Of a stretch of DNA of 64,000 nt, positions 18,294-27,672 are shown piece after piece; within the stretch, counting starts at the first letter, position 1; every line of letters begins with the position of its first letter. The notes beneath the pieces were generated by a model. The model saw only the letters and a list, made by a program, of their open reading frames with translations, was not told the DNA's origin and did not search any database. This stretch comes from Pseudomonas sp. MWU15-20650 (GTDB taxonomy: Bacteria; Pseudomonadota; Gammaproteobacteria; Pseudomonadales; Pseudomonadaceae), in the NCBI RefSeq assembly GCF_023242475.1, contig NZ_JALJFG010000005.1, positions 62,001-126,000 of the forward strand. The letters are read 5' to 3'. A program made the position numbers and the translations under genes.

Positions 18294-19513
18294 TGAGCGA
18301 CATTATCCGCCGCGACCCACGGGCTGAATGGATCGCCCGTAACCGCCTGCACCCGCTGCATGCGGCGATGCAGCCGGTGCAACACAGTTGGATGGGACCT
18401 AACGGGGTCCTGCGCAAGAACGTGCATGGCGTCGGCTTTATTGGCCCCAACGGCATCAAGCGTATCGACCGCAGCGGCGCCCAGCAAGGCGGTACGGCCA
18501 AGCGCACGGCGGCGGTGGAGGTGCAACTGCCGTTGCATCAAGTGCCGGCGCCTGCGTTCTACATCAACGTGGTACCGGACATGGTCGGTGGCCGCTTGAG
18601 CAGCCACGACCGCGATTTGCTCGGCCTGGCGCGGCAACTGGCGGGCAGCAATGGGGCCGTGCTGGCCGTGGTGTTCGGCGAGCACAAGGAAAGTGCGTTT
18701 GCCACGGCGGGTGTCGATCGCTTGTTAGTGCTGCAAGGACCTGAGTTCGACGGTTATTCACCGGAGCAACGCGTCCAGGGCCTGCGGGCTGTGGATAACC
18801 AGTTCAACCCACGCCATTGGCTGCTGCCGGACAGCCGCAGTGGCGGTGGTGAGCTGGGCCGGCGTTTTGCCGCCAGCCTCAAGGAGCGCCCGGCTACGCG
18901 GGTGTGGCAGATCAAGGGCAGTGAATGCATCGGCCGCGCGGGTGCCGGCCAGGAAGACTTGGCCCGGCCATTGCCGCGCCTGATTCTCGCCGCTGCCGAA
19001 TGTGCCGACCCGGTCAGTGACACGCGCCATGAAGTGTTGCCTGTGGAGTTATCCACACCCTTGGCTCGCAGCTTGCCGCGCATCGAAGACCTCGGCGCGG
19101 TGGCGGTGGACCCGGCGGCGATTCCCATGGCCGAAGCAGAGTTTATTTTCTCCGGCGGCAACGGCGTGAAGGACTGGACCCTGTTCCACCAGACTGCCGC
19201 GGCCCTGGGCGCCACCGAAGGCGCGTCGCGGGTGGCGGTGGACGATGGCTTTATGGCGCGTGATCGCCAGGTCGGCGCCAGTGGCACTTGGGTCACGGCG
19301 CGGGTGTACGTGGCCGTGGGGATCTCCGGGGCGATCCAGCACCTGCAAGGCATCGGCGCCTGCGACAAGGTGGTGGCAATCAACCTCGACCCGGGCTGCG
19401 ACATGATCAAGCGTGCCGACCTGTCGGTGATCGGCGAAAGCGCTGCGATCCTGCAAGCCCTGATCGCGGCGGTCGAGACTTACCGCAACGGCGCCAAGCG
19501 CGATGCAGCTTAA
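18293..19513 (+). CDS. etfA: Electron transfer flavoprotein alpha subunit of the dgc operon
   Basis: 406 residues. The C-terminal FAD-binding domain is clear: RVYVAVGISGAIQHLQGIGA and KVVAINLDPGCDMIKRADLS, with EFIFSGGNGVKDW before it. The N-terminal ~100 residues are longer and less typical than housekeeping EtfA. Location directly after dgcB (stop/start overlap) suggests a dedicated electron acceptor for dimethylglycine oxidation, as for the PA5400-type ETF in P. aeruginosa. It forms a heterodimer with the next product. Confidence 0.9.
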   Translation: MSDIIRRDPRAEWIARNRLHPLHAAMQPVQHSWMGPNGVLRKNVHGVGFIGPNGIKRIDRSGAQQGGTAKRTAAVEVQLPLHQVPAPAFYINVVPDMVGGRLSSHDRDLLGLARQLAGSNGAVLAVVFGEHKESAFATAGVDRLLVLQGPEFDGYSPEQRVQGLRAVDNQFNPRHWLLPDSRSGGGELGRRFAASLKERPATRVWQIKGSECIGRAGAGQEDLARPLPRLILAAAECADPVSDTRHEVLPVELSTPLARSLPRIEDLGAVAVDPAAIPMAEAEFIFSGGNGVKDWTLFHQTAAALGATEGASRVAVDDGFMARDRQVGASGTWVTARVYVAVGISGAIQHLQGIGACDKVVAINLDPGCDMIKRADLSVIGESAAILQALIAAVETYRNGAKRDAA

Positions 19514-19523
19514 GGAAATGGCC

Positions 19524-20294
19524 ATGACCATCAATGTAATCAGCCTGGTGTCCATCGGCGCCCACCCTACCTCCGGGCGCCCGCGCCGTGCCGAGCAGGA
19601 TGCCCGCGCCGTCGAGCTGGGCCTGCAACTGGCTGGGGATAAGTTGCAGGTGCTGCACGCCGGCAACATCGCCGAACCCACCCTGCGCAGCTACCTGGGC
19701 ATGGGCCTGCCACAACTGCAGGTACTGGAACAGCCGGCCGGCGCGGATGCCTTGCCGGTACTCAGTGACTATCTGCGCGACGCCGGCGCCCACGTGGTGC
19801 TCACCGGCAGCCAGGCGGAAACCGGTGAAGGCTCGGGTATGTTGCCGTTCCTGTTGGCCGAGCAACTGGGCTGGCCGCTGATTGTCGGGCTGGCGCACGT
19901 GGAGTCTGTCGAGGGCGGTGTGGCCCATGTGCTGCAAGCCCTGCCACGTGGGCAGCGGCGGCGCTTGAAGGTGCGCCTGCCGTTTGTGGCCACGGTGGAT
20001 AACGCTGCGCCCAAGCCCCGCCAGAGTGCCTATGGCCCGGCGCAGCGGGGTGAGCTGGCGGCCCATGAGGTCGAGGTTGAACAGGACGAGTTATTCACAG
20101 GCGCCTTGCTGCAACCGGCCAAGCCTCGCCCCAAACGCCTCAAGGTGATCAAGGCCAAGAGCGGAGCCGACCGCATGAAGGCTGCAACGGCCAAGGCCAG
20201 TGGCGGCGGTGGGCAAGTGCTCAAGGGCCTCACTCCCGAGGCGGGCGCTGAAGCTATTCTCAAGCTGCTCGTAGAAGAAGGCGTGGTGCGCTAA
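19524..20294 (+). CDS. etfB: Electron transfer flavoprotein beta subunit of the dgc operon
   Basis: 256 residues, beta-subunit fold recognised by context and by SIGAHPTSGRPRRAEQDARA at the start, a GLPQLQVLEQP block and TGSQAETGEGSGMLPFLLAEQ. It is more divergent than housekeeping EtfB, and the AMP-site residues cannot be judged by eye. I choose ATG 19524 because AGGA lies seven bases upstream; ATG 19518 would be too close to it. Ten bases follow etfA. Last gene of the operon, followed by a REP doublet. Confidence 0.83.
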   Translation: MTINVISLVSIGAHPTSGRPRRAEQDARAVELGLQLAGDKLQVLHAGNIAEPTLRSYLGMGLPQLQVLEQPAGADALPVLSDYLRDAGAHVVLTGSQAETGEGSGMLPFLLAEQLGWPLIVGLAHVESVEGGVAHVLQALPRGQRRRLKVRLPFVATVDNAAPKPRQSAYGPAQRGELAAHEVEVEQDELFTGALLQPAKPRPKRLKVIKAKSGADRMKAATAKASGGGGQVLKGLTPEAGAEAILKLLVEEGVVR

Positions 20295-20296
20295 CC

Positions 20297-20390
20297 AATG
20301 TGGGAGGGTGCTTGCTCCCGATGGCGATGGTTCAGTTGTTGATAGGCTGACCGACACACTGCTATCGGGGGCAAGCCCCTTCCCACATTG
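20297..20390. repeat. REP doublet (REPIN) after the dgc operon
   Basis: Facing arms AATGTGGGAGGGTGCTTGCT and GGGGCAAGCCCCTTCCCACA directly after the etfB stop, likely part of the transcript end. The left arm has a T where most copies have G. Confidence 0.88.
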
Positions 20391-20407
20391 TCATGCACTG
20401 CCAGCGG

Positions 20408-20975
20408 CTTACCCACAATCCCTGTTGACCCGTCTGTGGATAACCTGTTCGCGCTTGTCCACACCCCATGTAAATCAAGCCCTACAGCGCCCTGTACGAA
20501 AAACAACCAAGCTAAGCGACGGTTTTTGCTTGGTTTTTTCCGTGGGCGTGGGCCTTTTCCTGTGCAGACTTGCCCCCAAAGTCTGTTGGCGCTTCTGTGG
20601 ATAAGATGTTTGCTATCAGCTACAGCCCATATAAACCAAGGCTTTCATGGGTTTGGTCGAAATTTGATCAATCTCGGCGTTTTGCCGTCTGAAACGCCTG
20701 GATAGCCCGATTTATGACGCTTTGGCGGCCTTTTCCACAGCCCGGGAAAAGTTGCCCCCAAAGTCTGTTGGTGTATCTGTGGATAAGGTGTTCGCGTAGT
20801 GCTACAGGGCACGTGTTTCATGGTCTGCAAGCAATTGATCAATAAATGATCGGTGGTGTGTAAATCCCGTCGACTTGAATAAGTCACGGAATTTCTTCAT
20901 TTATTTATAGGCTGGGCGCGCACTTGCCCACAATTGCTGTGGGTGGCTTTGTGGATAAGTTGTTGGGTGATGGCT
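20408..20975. repeat. Array of four diverged repeats, each with a perfect DnaA box
   Basis: Four units share a core like TTGCCCCCAAAGTCTGTTGG plus TCTGTGGATAAGNTGTT. The 9-mer TGTGGATAA (the DnaA box TTATCCACA read on the other strand) is at 20435, 20596, 20778 and 20950, all in the same orientation, spaced 161, 182 and 172 bases. Between cores the units are more diverged, with shared CTACAGSSC and TTGATCAAT pieces. No ORF of note lies inside. See findings. Confidence 0.7.
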
Positions 20976-21040
20976 GGAGGGCAGGCTGGCAGTGGGCTGC
21001 GAGAGATTCGATCAACTATTAAGCAGTGTGAGGTTCAAGT

Positions 21041-21145
21041 GTGGGAGGGGGCTTGCTCTAACAGGCCGTCAGTTAAGGGTGAGCGCTGTCTTTGTCGCCT
21101 TTCACCTTCTTAACTGACGGGCATTAGAGCAAGCCCCCTCCCCCC
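21041..21145. repeat. Long imperfect palindrome with REP ends, downstream of gbcA
   Basis: REP-like ends (GTGGGAGGGGGCTTGCTCTAA and its complement) continue into an extra complementary segment (CCGTCAGTTAAG / CTTAACTGACGG), giving arms of about 45 bases. Unlike the other REP doublets here, the usual CTCCCGAT tail is replaced by CTCTAA. It lies just after the gbcA stop and may end that transcript. Confidence 0.8.
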
Positions 21146-21166
21146 TGTTTGAGCTGTGGGTATCGG

Positions 21167-22462
21167 TTATTCGTGTGCAGCCACGCCTTTGAGGTAGGGG
21201 GCTGGGGCTGCGCCGAGGTTGTTCAACATGCGCTCGCTGTACCAATCCACAAAGTTCACCACGCCGAACTCATAGGTCTTGGAATATGGCCCAGGCTGGT
21301 AAGCGGTGGAGTTGATCCCGCGCTGGTTTTCTTCGGCCAGGCGACGGTCCTGGTCGTTGGTGGCATCCCACACCTGGCGCATGCGCTCCACGTCGTAGTC
21401 CACACCTTCCACGGCGTCCTTGTGCACGATCCACTTGGTGGTGACCATGGTTTCCTGGGCGCTGATCGGCCACACGGTGAACACGATGATGTGGTCGCCC
21501 ATGCAGTGGTTCCAGGAGTGGGGCAGGTGCAGGATGCGCATCGAGCCCAGGTCCGGGTTTTTGATACGGCCCATCAGCTTGGCACAGCCTTGTTTGCCGT
21601 CCAGGGTCATCGACACGGTGCCCTTGAGCAGCGGCATGCGCACGATGCGGTTACGCAGGCCGAAGCTGGCGTGGGCGTAAGGGATTTTTTCGGCATCCCA
21701 GGCGGCGGCGGAAGCCGCCACATGGTCCTTGAACGCCTGGTCGGCGCGCGGGTCGGTGACGTCGTCCCATTCCAGCAGGGTTTTGAGCAACTCGGGGTGC
21801 GACGCGTTGCAGTGGTAGCATTCGCGGTTGTTTTCCAGCACCAGTTTCCAGTTGGCTTTTTCGAACAAGGTGGTCTGGATCGCCACCTTGGTGTTCTCCA
21901 TGTCGTAGGGTTCCATGTAATGGTTCAGGGTCGACAGGAAATCATCGATGGCCGGCGGGTTCTCGGCCAGGCTGATGAAGATGTAGCCGCCAGCGGTCTT
22001 AACATTGACTGGCTTGAGGCCGTATTGCTTCATATCGAAATCGGCGCCCATCTCGGTGCCGGCAAACAACAGGCGACCGTCCAGCTCATAAGTCCACTGG
22101 TGGTAATGGCACACCAGCTTGGCAACCTTGCCCTTGTCGCTGGTGCACAGGCGCGAACCACGGTGGCGGCACACGTTGTGGAACGCATGCACCACGCCGT
22201 CGGCACCCCGGATCACGATGATCGGGTTCTTGCCCACTTGCAGGGTCAGGTAGTTGCCTTTAGTGGGGATTTCGCAGGTCATGCCGGCGATCAACCACTC
22301 TTTCTGGAAGATCTCCTGCATGTCGATATCAAACAACCGCTCATCAGAGTAAAACGGCTGCGGCAGCGAAAAGGTGCGCTCGCGCTCTTGCAGCATCTGC
22401 GCGGTGGCCTTGCGTGCGGGTTCCAGCGGATCGCCCAAGCTTAAGGTTGCGGTGACGTCCAT
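21167..22462 (-). CDS. gbcA: GbcA, glycine betaine monooxygenase, Rieske oxygenase component
   Basis: 431-residue Rieske non-heme iron oxygenase alpha subunit that demethylates glycine betaine to dimethylglycine with formaldehyde release. Rieske ligands are in CRHRGSRLC and LVCHYHQWTYE (CxH...CxxH). The mononuclear iron site is in NRECYHCNASHPE. Start at 22462 (MDVTATLSLGD) is chosen for GAGGA eight bases upstream; a reading from 22483 adds seven residues. Divergent from gbcB, which provides reducing power. Confidence 0.94.
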   Translation of the reverse strand: MDVTATLSLGDPLEPARKATAQMLQERERTFSLPQPFYSDERLFDIDMQEIFQKEWLIAGMTCEIPTKGNYLTLQVGKNPIIVIRGADGVVHAFHNVCRHRGSRLCTSDKGKVAKLVCHYHQWTYELDGRLLFAGTEMGADFDMKQYGLKPVNVKTAGGYIFISLAENPPAIDDFLSTLNHYMEPYDMENTKVAIQTTLFEKANWKLVLENNRECYHCNASHPELLKTLLEWDDVTDPRADQAFKDHVAASAAAWDAEKIPYAHASFGLRNRIVRMPLLKGTVSMTLDGKQGCAKLMGRIKNPDLGSMRILHLPHSWNHCMGDHIIVFTVWPISAQETMVTTKWIVHKDAVEGVDYDVERMRQVWDATNDQDRRLAEENQRGINSTAYQPGPYSKTYEFGVVNFVDWYSERMLNNLGAAPAPYLKGVAAHE

Positions 22463-22583
22463 CGTGTGTGTCCTCATGGCCATTCAGTGTGGCCGGCGAA
22501 AGTGACTAATCAGGTTTTGCAGCAAGGCGTAAAGAAAGCGTCGTTGTTGGGAGCGAGTGTGGGCCCGCCGATGCGCCGAACCT

Positions 22584-22598
22584 TGTCCATTAGCGACA
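22584..22598 (-). promoter_or_regulatory. Candidate GbdR half-site facing gbcA
   Basis: On the minus strand TGTCGCTAATGGACA, matching the TGTCGYnnnnGSAC pattern of the sites before the dgc and sox operons. A second NGNCGY element (CGGCGC) begins 20 bases further towards gbcA. It lies about 120 bases before the gbcA start. Assignment to GbdR is inference. Confidence 0.4.
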
Positions 22599-22644
22599 CG
22601 GCCCACTCTGTTCCCGACGCGCAACCCCCGTGGTATGGGGGCTG

Positions 22645-22677
22645 GTCGCGATAAGTATGTGAATGTCGCAGATAGGT
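22645..22677 (+). promoter_or_regulatory. Direct repeat upstream of gbcB, candidate activator site
   Basis: GTCGCGATAAGTA (from 22645) and GTCGCAGATAGGTA (from 22665) are direct repeats 20 bases apart, the spacing typical for AraC-family dimers. The site lies about 70 bases before the gbcB start. Confidence 0.4.
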
Positions 22678-22743
22678 AAATGGGTGGTTCTCGCGTTACG
22701 CAGAATCGCCACCATAAGGCCGACGTCGGCGGTGGAGAACAAC

Positions 22744-23844
22744 ATGTCCAATAATTTCCTGAATCCGGTAACCACCCAGACCTGGGCCAATGGTCGGCAC
22801 ATCGTCCGTTGCGTCAAAGTCATCCAGGAAACCTGGGATGTGCGCACCTTCTGCTTCATGGCCGATCAGCCAATCCTGTTCTTTTTCAAGCCTGGGCAAT
22901 TCGTCACCCTGGAGCTGGAAATCGAAGGCCAGCCGATCATGCGCTCCTACACTATTTCCAGTTCGCCGTCGGTGCCCTATAGTTTTTCGGTGACGATCAA
23001 GCGCGTGCCGGGCGGGCGGGTTTCCAACTGGCTGCACGACACGTTGCACGAAGGCCAGGAGTTGGCAGTGCACGGCCCGGTCGGGCTGTTCAACGCCATC
23101 GATTTCCCCAGCCCGAAAGTGCTGTACCTCAGCGGCGGCGTCGGCATCACGCCGGTCATGTCCATGGCGCGTTGGTTCTACGACACCAATGCCAACGTCG
23201 ACATGACGTTTATCCACAGCGCCCGCTCACCCAAGGACATCATCTACCACCGCGAGCTTGAGCATATGGCGTCGCGGATCGACAACTTCAGCCTGCACCT
23301 GATTTGCGAAAAACACGGCCTGGGCGAACCCTGGGCCGGGTATCGCGGCTATCTGAACCACAAGATGCTGGAATTGATGGTGCCCGACTTCCTTGAGCGC
23401 GAAGTGTTCTGCTGCGGCCCGACGCCCTACATGAATGCGGTGAAGCGCCTGCTGGAAGCGTCGGGTTTCGACATGGCGCGTTACCACGAGGAATCCTTTG
23501 GCGCGACGCCACCGGAAGCGCGTGCCGACGCGGTGGAACAGGCCGAACAAGCCGCCGAGGCACCGGAAATCGACCTGGCGGACCTGCATCAGGTGGAATT
23601 TATCGCGTCCGGCAAGAGCATTCGCGTGGCCCCTGGGGAAACGGTGCACGCTGCGGCCGCCAAGCTTGGCCTGCTGATCCCCAAAGCCTGCGGCATGGGT
23701 ATTTGTGGCACGTGCAAGGTGATGAAGCTGGGCGGGGAGGTCGAGATGGAGCACAACGGTGGGATCACCGAGGAAGACGAAGCCGAGGGCTACATCCTGT
23801 CGTGCTGCAGTGTACCGAAGGGGGATGTGCGGATTGAGTTCTGA
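22744..23844 (+). CDS. gbcB: GbcB, glycine betaine monooxygenase reductase component
   Basis: 366-residue hybrid-cluster-reductase-like protein. The N-terminal FAD domain has MRSYTISSSPS. The NAD domain has YLSGGVGITPVMSMARW and EVFCCGPTPYMNAVKRLL. The C-terminal 2Fe-2S ferredoxin domain has CGMGICGTCKVMKLGG and a final cysteine in YILSCCS. It carries electrons from NAD(P)H to GbcA. ATG 22744 is chosen because GGAG lies eight bases upstream; a longer frame begins at 22663. A hairpin follows the stop. Confidence 0.93.
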   Translation: MSNNFLNPVTTQTWANGRHIVRCVKVIQETWDVRTFCFMADQPILFFFKPGQFVTLELEIEGQPIMRSYTISSSPSVPYSFSVTIKRVPGGRVSNWLHDTLHEGQELAVHGPVGLFNAIDFPSPKVLYLSGGVGITPVMSMARWFYDTNANVDMTFIHSARSPKDIIYHRELEHMASRIDNFSLHLICEKHGLGEPWAGYRGYLNHKMLELMVPDFLEREVFCCGPTPYMNAVKRLLEASGFDMARYHEESFGATPPEARADAVEQAEQAAEAPEIDLADLHQVEFIASGKSIRVAPGETVHAAAAKLGLLIPKACGMGICGTCKVMKLGGEVEMEHNGGITEEDEAEGYILSCCSVPKGDVRIEF

Positions 23845-23853
23845 CCCCTCACC

Positions 23854-23910
23854 CTGATCGTTCCCACGCTCCGCGTCCCGCTGTGTGACGCAGAGCGTGG
23901 GAGCGATCAG
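23854..23910. repeat. Inverted repeat, terminator-like, after gbcB
   Basis: CTGATCGTTCCCACGCTC and GAGCGTGGGAGCGATCAG pair with one mismatch, enclosing GCGTC/GACGC. It resembles a common Pseudomonas intergenic palindrome and lies between convergent gbcB and the small gene at 23918. No T-run. Confidence 0.75.
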
Positions 23911-23917
23911 TTAGAGG

Positions 23918-24118
23918 TTATTGGGCGTAGATATGCACGACGAAGTGCTGACCTGAAGCTGTCAATTCGTAGGCTTTATCGTAGATCCTCAGCGTCCTCG
24001 ATGGCTCGCGGATGGTATCCCCGACTTTGGCGTACTTCCTGAACTCATCCCAGTCAATCACTGTGGTGCTGACAGTGCCATCGCTTTGCAGGGTGTTGCC
24101 GTTGCTTTGATATTCCAT
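23918..24118 (-). CDS. Small hypothetical protein, 66 residues
   Basis: 66-residue soluble protein beginning MEYQSNGNTLQSDG, with a central TTVIDWDEFRKYAKVGDTI and a C-terminal beta-rich LRIYDKAYELTASGQHF. No signal or membrane segment. I do not recognise the family. The ATG at 24118 has a GAGAG-like site; the frame is open further upstream but without a start of quality. Isolated between the gbcB terminator and ltaE, with 184 bases upstream in which I see nothing else. Confidence 0.55.
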   Translation of the reverse strand: MEYQSNGNTLQSDGTVSTTVIDWDEFRKYAKVGDTIREPSRTLRIYDKAYELTASGQHFVVHIYAQ

Positions 24119-24302
24119 GGTTTTTGCTCTCTTCTGGATGTCCGTTTCCAGCCGACTGTTCGGCAGGCGGTTATCCCGAAAGGGGAAGTCTCTGCAGCGG
24201 CTTTTCCTTCCGGGTTCCAAGAGGCTAGTCAATGAAAACCCAGTGTGCTGCTGTCAGAAATATCAAATGACAGACTCGGCAATCAGCCAGTATTCGCTAC
24301 GT

Positions 24303-25343
24303 TCAGGCACCCATCACTGTCCGAATATCCGCAGCCAATTCTCTTACACGTTCTTCCTCGGTATCCCACGCACACATGAAGCGCGCACCGCCTTTGCCGA
24401 TGAAGGTGTAGAAGCGCCAGCCCTTGGCTGTCAGTGCGGCGATGGCCGGTTCAGAGAGTTGCAGGAACACGCCGTTGGCCTGGACCGGGAACATCAATTC
24501 CACGCCGGGAATATCCGCTACCAGGCTGCTCAGCAGTTGTGCGCAGTGGTTGGCGTGGCGTGCGTGTTTGAGCCAGGCGTCATTTTCCAGCAAGCCCACC
24601 CAGGGCGCAGACAGGAAGCGCATTTTCGACGCCAGCTGACCGGCCTGTTTGCAGCGGTAGTCGAAGTCTTCGGCCAGCTTGTGGTTGAAGAACAGGATCG
24701 CCTCACCCACGGCCATGCCGTTCTTGGTGCCGCCAAAGCACAGCACGTCCACGCCGGCTTTCCAGGTCAGGTCGGCCGGTGAACAGCCGAGGAACGCGCA
24801 GGCGTTGGAGAAGCGCGCGCCGTCCATGTGCAGGTTCAGGCCCAGCTCTTTGCACGTGGCGCTGATGGCGCGGATTTCCTCGGGGGTGTACACGCTGCCG
24901 ACTTCAGTGGCCTGGGTCAGGGTCACGACGCGGGGTTTGGGGTAGTGGATATCCTGGCGCTTGAGGGCGATCTCGCGGATCGACTCCGGGGTCAGCTTGC
25001 CGTTTTCGGTGCGGGCAGTGAGTAGCTTGGAACCGTTGGAGAAAAATTCCGGCGCGCCACACTCGTCGGTTTCGACGTGGGCGGTTTCCGAGCAAATCAC
25101 GCTATGGTAGCTCTGGCACAGCGAAGACAGCGCCAGGGAGTTGGCTGCGGTACCGTTGAAGGCGAAAAACACTTCGCAGTCGGTTTCGAACAGGTTGCGG
25201 AAACCGTCGGCGGCGCGGTGGGTCCATTCATCATCGCCATAGGCGCGTTGATGGCCCTGGTTGGCGAGTTCCATGGCGGCCCAGGCTTCCGGGCAGATGC
25301 CGGAATAGTTGTCGCTGGCGAATTGTTGGCTCTTGTCGGTCAT
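24303..25343 (-). CDS. ltaE: Low-specificity L-threonine aldolase
   Basis: 346-residue PLP enzyme (fold type I) cleaving L-threonine/allo-threonine to glycine and acetaldehyde. It has the start SDNYSGICPEAWAAM, LHMDGARFSNA for the PLP-phosphate/Asp region and VLCFGGTKNGM with the Schiff-base lysine. Length is normal. AGGA lies eight bases before the ATG. Its product glycine links it to the glyA-sox genes nearby, though it is transcribed separately on the minus strand. Confidence 0.92.
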   Translation of the reverse strand: MTDKSQQFASDNYSGICPEAWAAMELANQGHQRAYGDDEWTHRAADGFRNLFETDCEVFFAFNGTAANSLALSSLCQSYHSVICSETAHVETDECGAPEFFSNGSKLLTARTENGKLTPESIREIALKRQDIHYPKPRVVTLTQATEVGSVYTPEEIRAISATCKELGLNLHMDGARFSNACAFLGCSPADLTWKAGVDVLCFGGTKNGMAVGEAILFFNHKLAEDFDYRCKQAGQLASKMRFLSAPWVGLLENDAWLKHARHANHCAQLLSSLVADIPGVELMFPVQANGVFLQLSEPAIAALTAKGWRFYTFIGKGGARFMCAWDTEEERVRELAADIRTVMGA

Positions 25344-25433
25344 GGCCCATTCCTGTGGTCGATGTTGGTGCGCACTTTAACCAAGATTGTCGGGCGCGCG
25401 CACGCACTGAAAATGCAAAGTCACTGGGGAATT

Positions 25434-26162
25434 ATGCACAGTACTGAAACGATTCCTGTCAGCCCCTTCCGAGATGGCGCTTTGGATCTGCTCAAGTGGC
25501 TGGCGCTGTTGAGCATGGTGCTCGATCACCTGCGCTATGTGGGGTTAAGCCTGGATGGGTTGTATGTGCCTGGGCGCCTGGCGTTTCCGTGGTTTTGCCT
25601 GGCGATTGCGGCGAATTTGCATCGCGTGCGAAACACACCCGTGACAGGCCAATGGCGCTATCTGGGCTGGTTGCTGCTGTTCAGCGTGATCAGTGAGGTG
25701 CCGTATCGGATGTTCATCGAAGATGCCGATACCTTGAACGTGCTGCCGACCCTGGCGCTGGGCCTGCTGGTTGCCCGAGGTTGGCAGCAGAAGGCGTTGG
25801 TTGATCGAGGATTGGCGCTGATCGCCGTCGCAATAGCGGCCGTGTTCTCAACCCAGTTGATGTTCGGTTTCTTTGGTGTGTTGCTGCCCCTGGCAATGCT
25901 GCTGGTGTTTCGCCAGCCCTGGTATTTCAGCGTGCTGCCGGGTTTGGTCTGCGTCGCCGCCAATCAATGGCAGATTCTGCTCAATAGCGGCACGTTTGTG
26001 GCGCTGTTGGGATTAGTCGCATGTCTGATTGCGCCGCTGGCCGGGTTGGTCTTATTGCGACATGGCAAAAACGCTGCCTCGCCAGCCATGCGCCGCTGGG
26101 CTTATGCCCTTTATCCAGCGCACTTCTTCCTGCTGCTACTCGTCCGCAAGCTCCTCGCCTAA
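25434..26162 (+). CDS. TraX-family integral membrane protein
   Basis: 242 residues with about seven or eight hydrophobic helices. The opening LDLLKWLALLSMVLDHLRYV and GRLAFPWFCLAIAANLHRV, and later EVPYRMFIEDADTLNVLPTLALG, match the TraX family, named from conjugative F-pilin acetylation but common on chromosomes. No other conjugation genes are near, so a housekeeping or surface-modification acyltransferase-like role is more likely. ATG 25434 has GGGGA unusually close (three bases); ATG 25413 in the same frame is the alternative. Confidence 0.75.
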   Translation: MHSTETIPVSPFRDGALDLLKWLALLSMVLDHLRYVGLSLDGLYVPGRLAFPWFCLAIAANLHRVRNTPVTGQWRYLGWLLLFSVISEVPYRMFIEDADTLNVLPTLALGLLVARGWQQKALVDRGLALIAVAIAAVFSTQLMFGFFGVLLPLAMLLVFRQPWYFSVLPGLVCVAANQWQILLNSGTFVALLGLVACLIAPLAGLVLLRHGKNAASPAMRRWAYALYPAHFFLLLLVRKLLA

Positions 26163-26166
26163 CCCC

Positions 26167-26257
26167 TGTGGGAGAGGGCTTGCCCCCGATTGCGGTATAT
26201 CAGCCACTGCATAGGCAAGCTGATCCACCCCATCGGGGGCAAGCTGCCTCCCACATT
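26167..26257. repeat. REP doublet (REPIN)
   Basis: Facing arms CTGTGGGAGAGGGCTTGCCC and GGGGGCAAGCTGCCTCCCAC, with a few differences from the consensus, after the TraX gene and before the glyA promoter region. Confidence 0.85.
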
Positions 26258-26277
26258 TGTTCTGCGTCGCTGAGGAA

Positions 26278-26313
26278 TGTCGTAAACGCACCTTTGCGTG
26301 GCGTGCGCAGGCA
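26278..26313 (+). promoter_or_regulatory. Candidate GbdR operator upstream of the glyA-sox operon
   Basis: TGTCGTAAACGCACC (26278-26292) is followed exactly 21 bases later by TGGCGTGCGCAGGCA (26299-26313), a direct-repeat layout typical of AraC-family activators. TTGACC at 26315-26320 just downstream could be the -35 element. The first half-site matches the one before the dgc operon outside its spacer. Confidence 0.45.
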
Positions 26314-26396
26314 TTTGACCTGGCAGCGCCAGCCCTACCATCGCATCAAAGGGCCCTGCACGGGCCTCAACAATACGAAAGGCTGGGAGAGACGCG

Positions 26397-27650
<1,254 letters not shown>

Positions 27651-27672
27651 GCGCGGTTTTGGAGTAATGACT

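Noticed and set aside
18790..19057. Perfect DnaA boxes inside etfA (18790 and 19049)
   Set aside because: Explained by coding sequence (VDN and LST codons); used only as a caution for the intergenic array.
25077..25433. N-terminal extension of the TraX frame into the ltaE region
   Set aside because: It is antisense to ltaE and its promoter region; the membrane protein starts naturally at 25434 or 25413.
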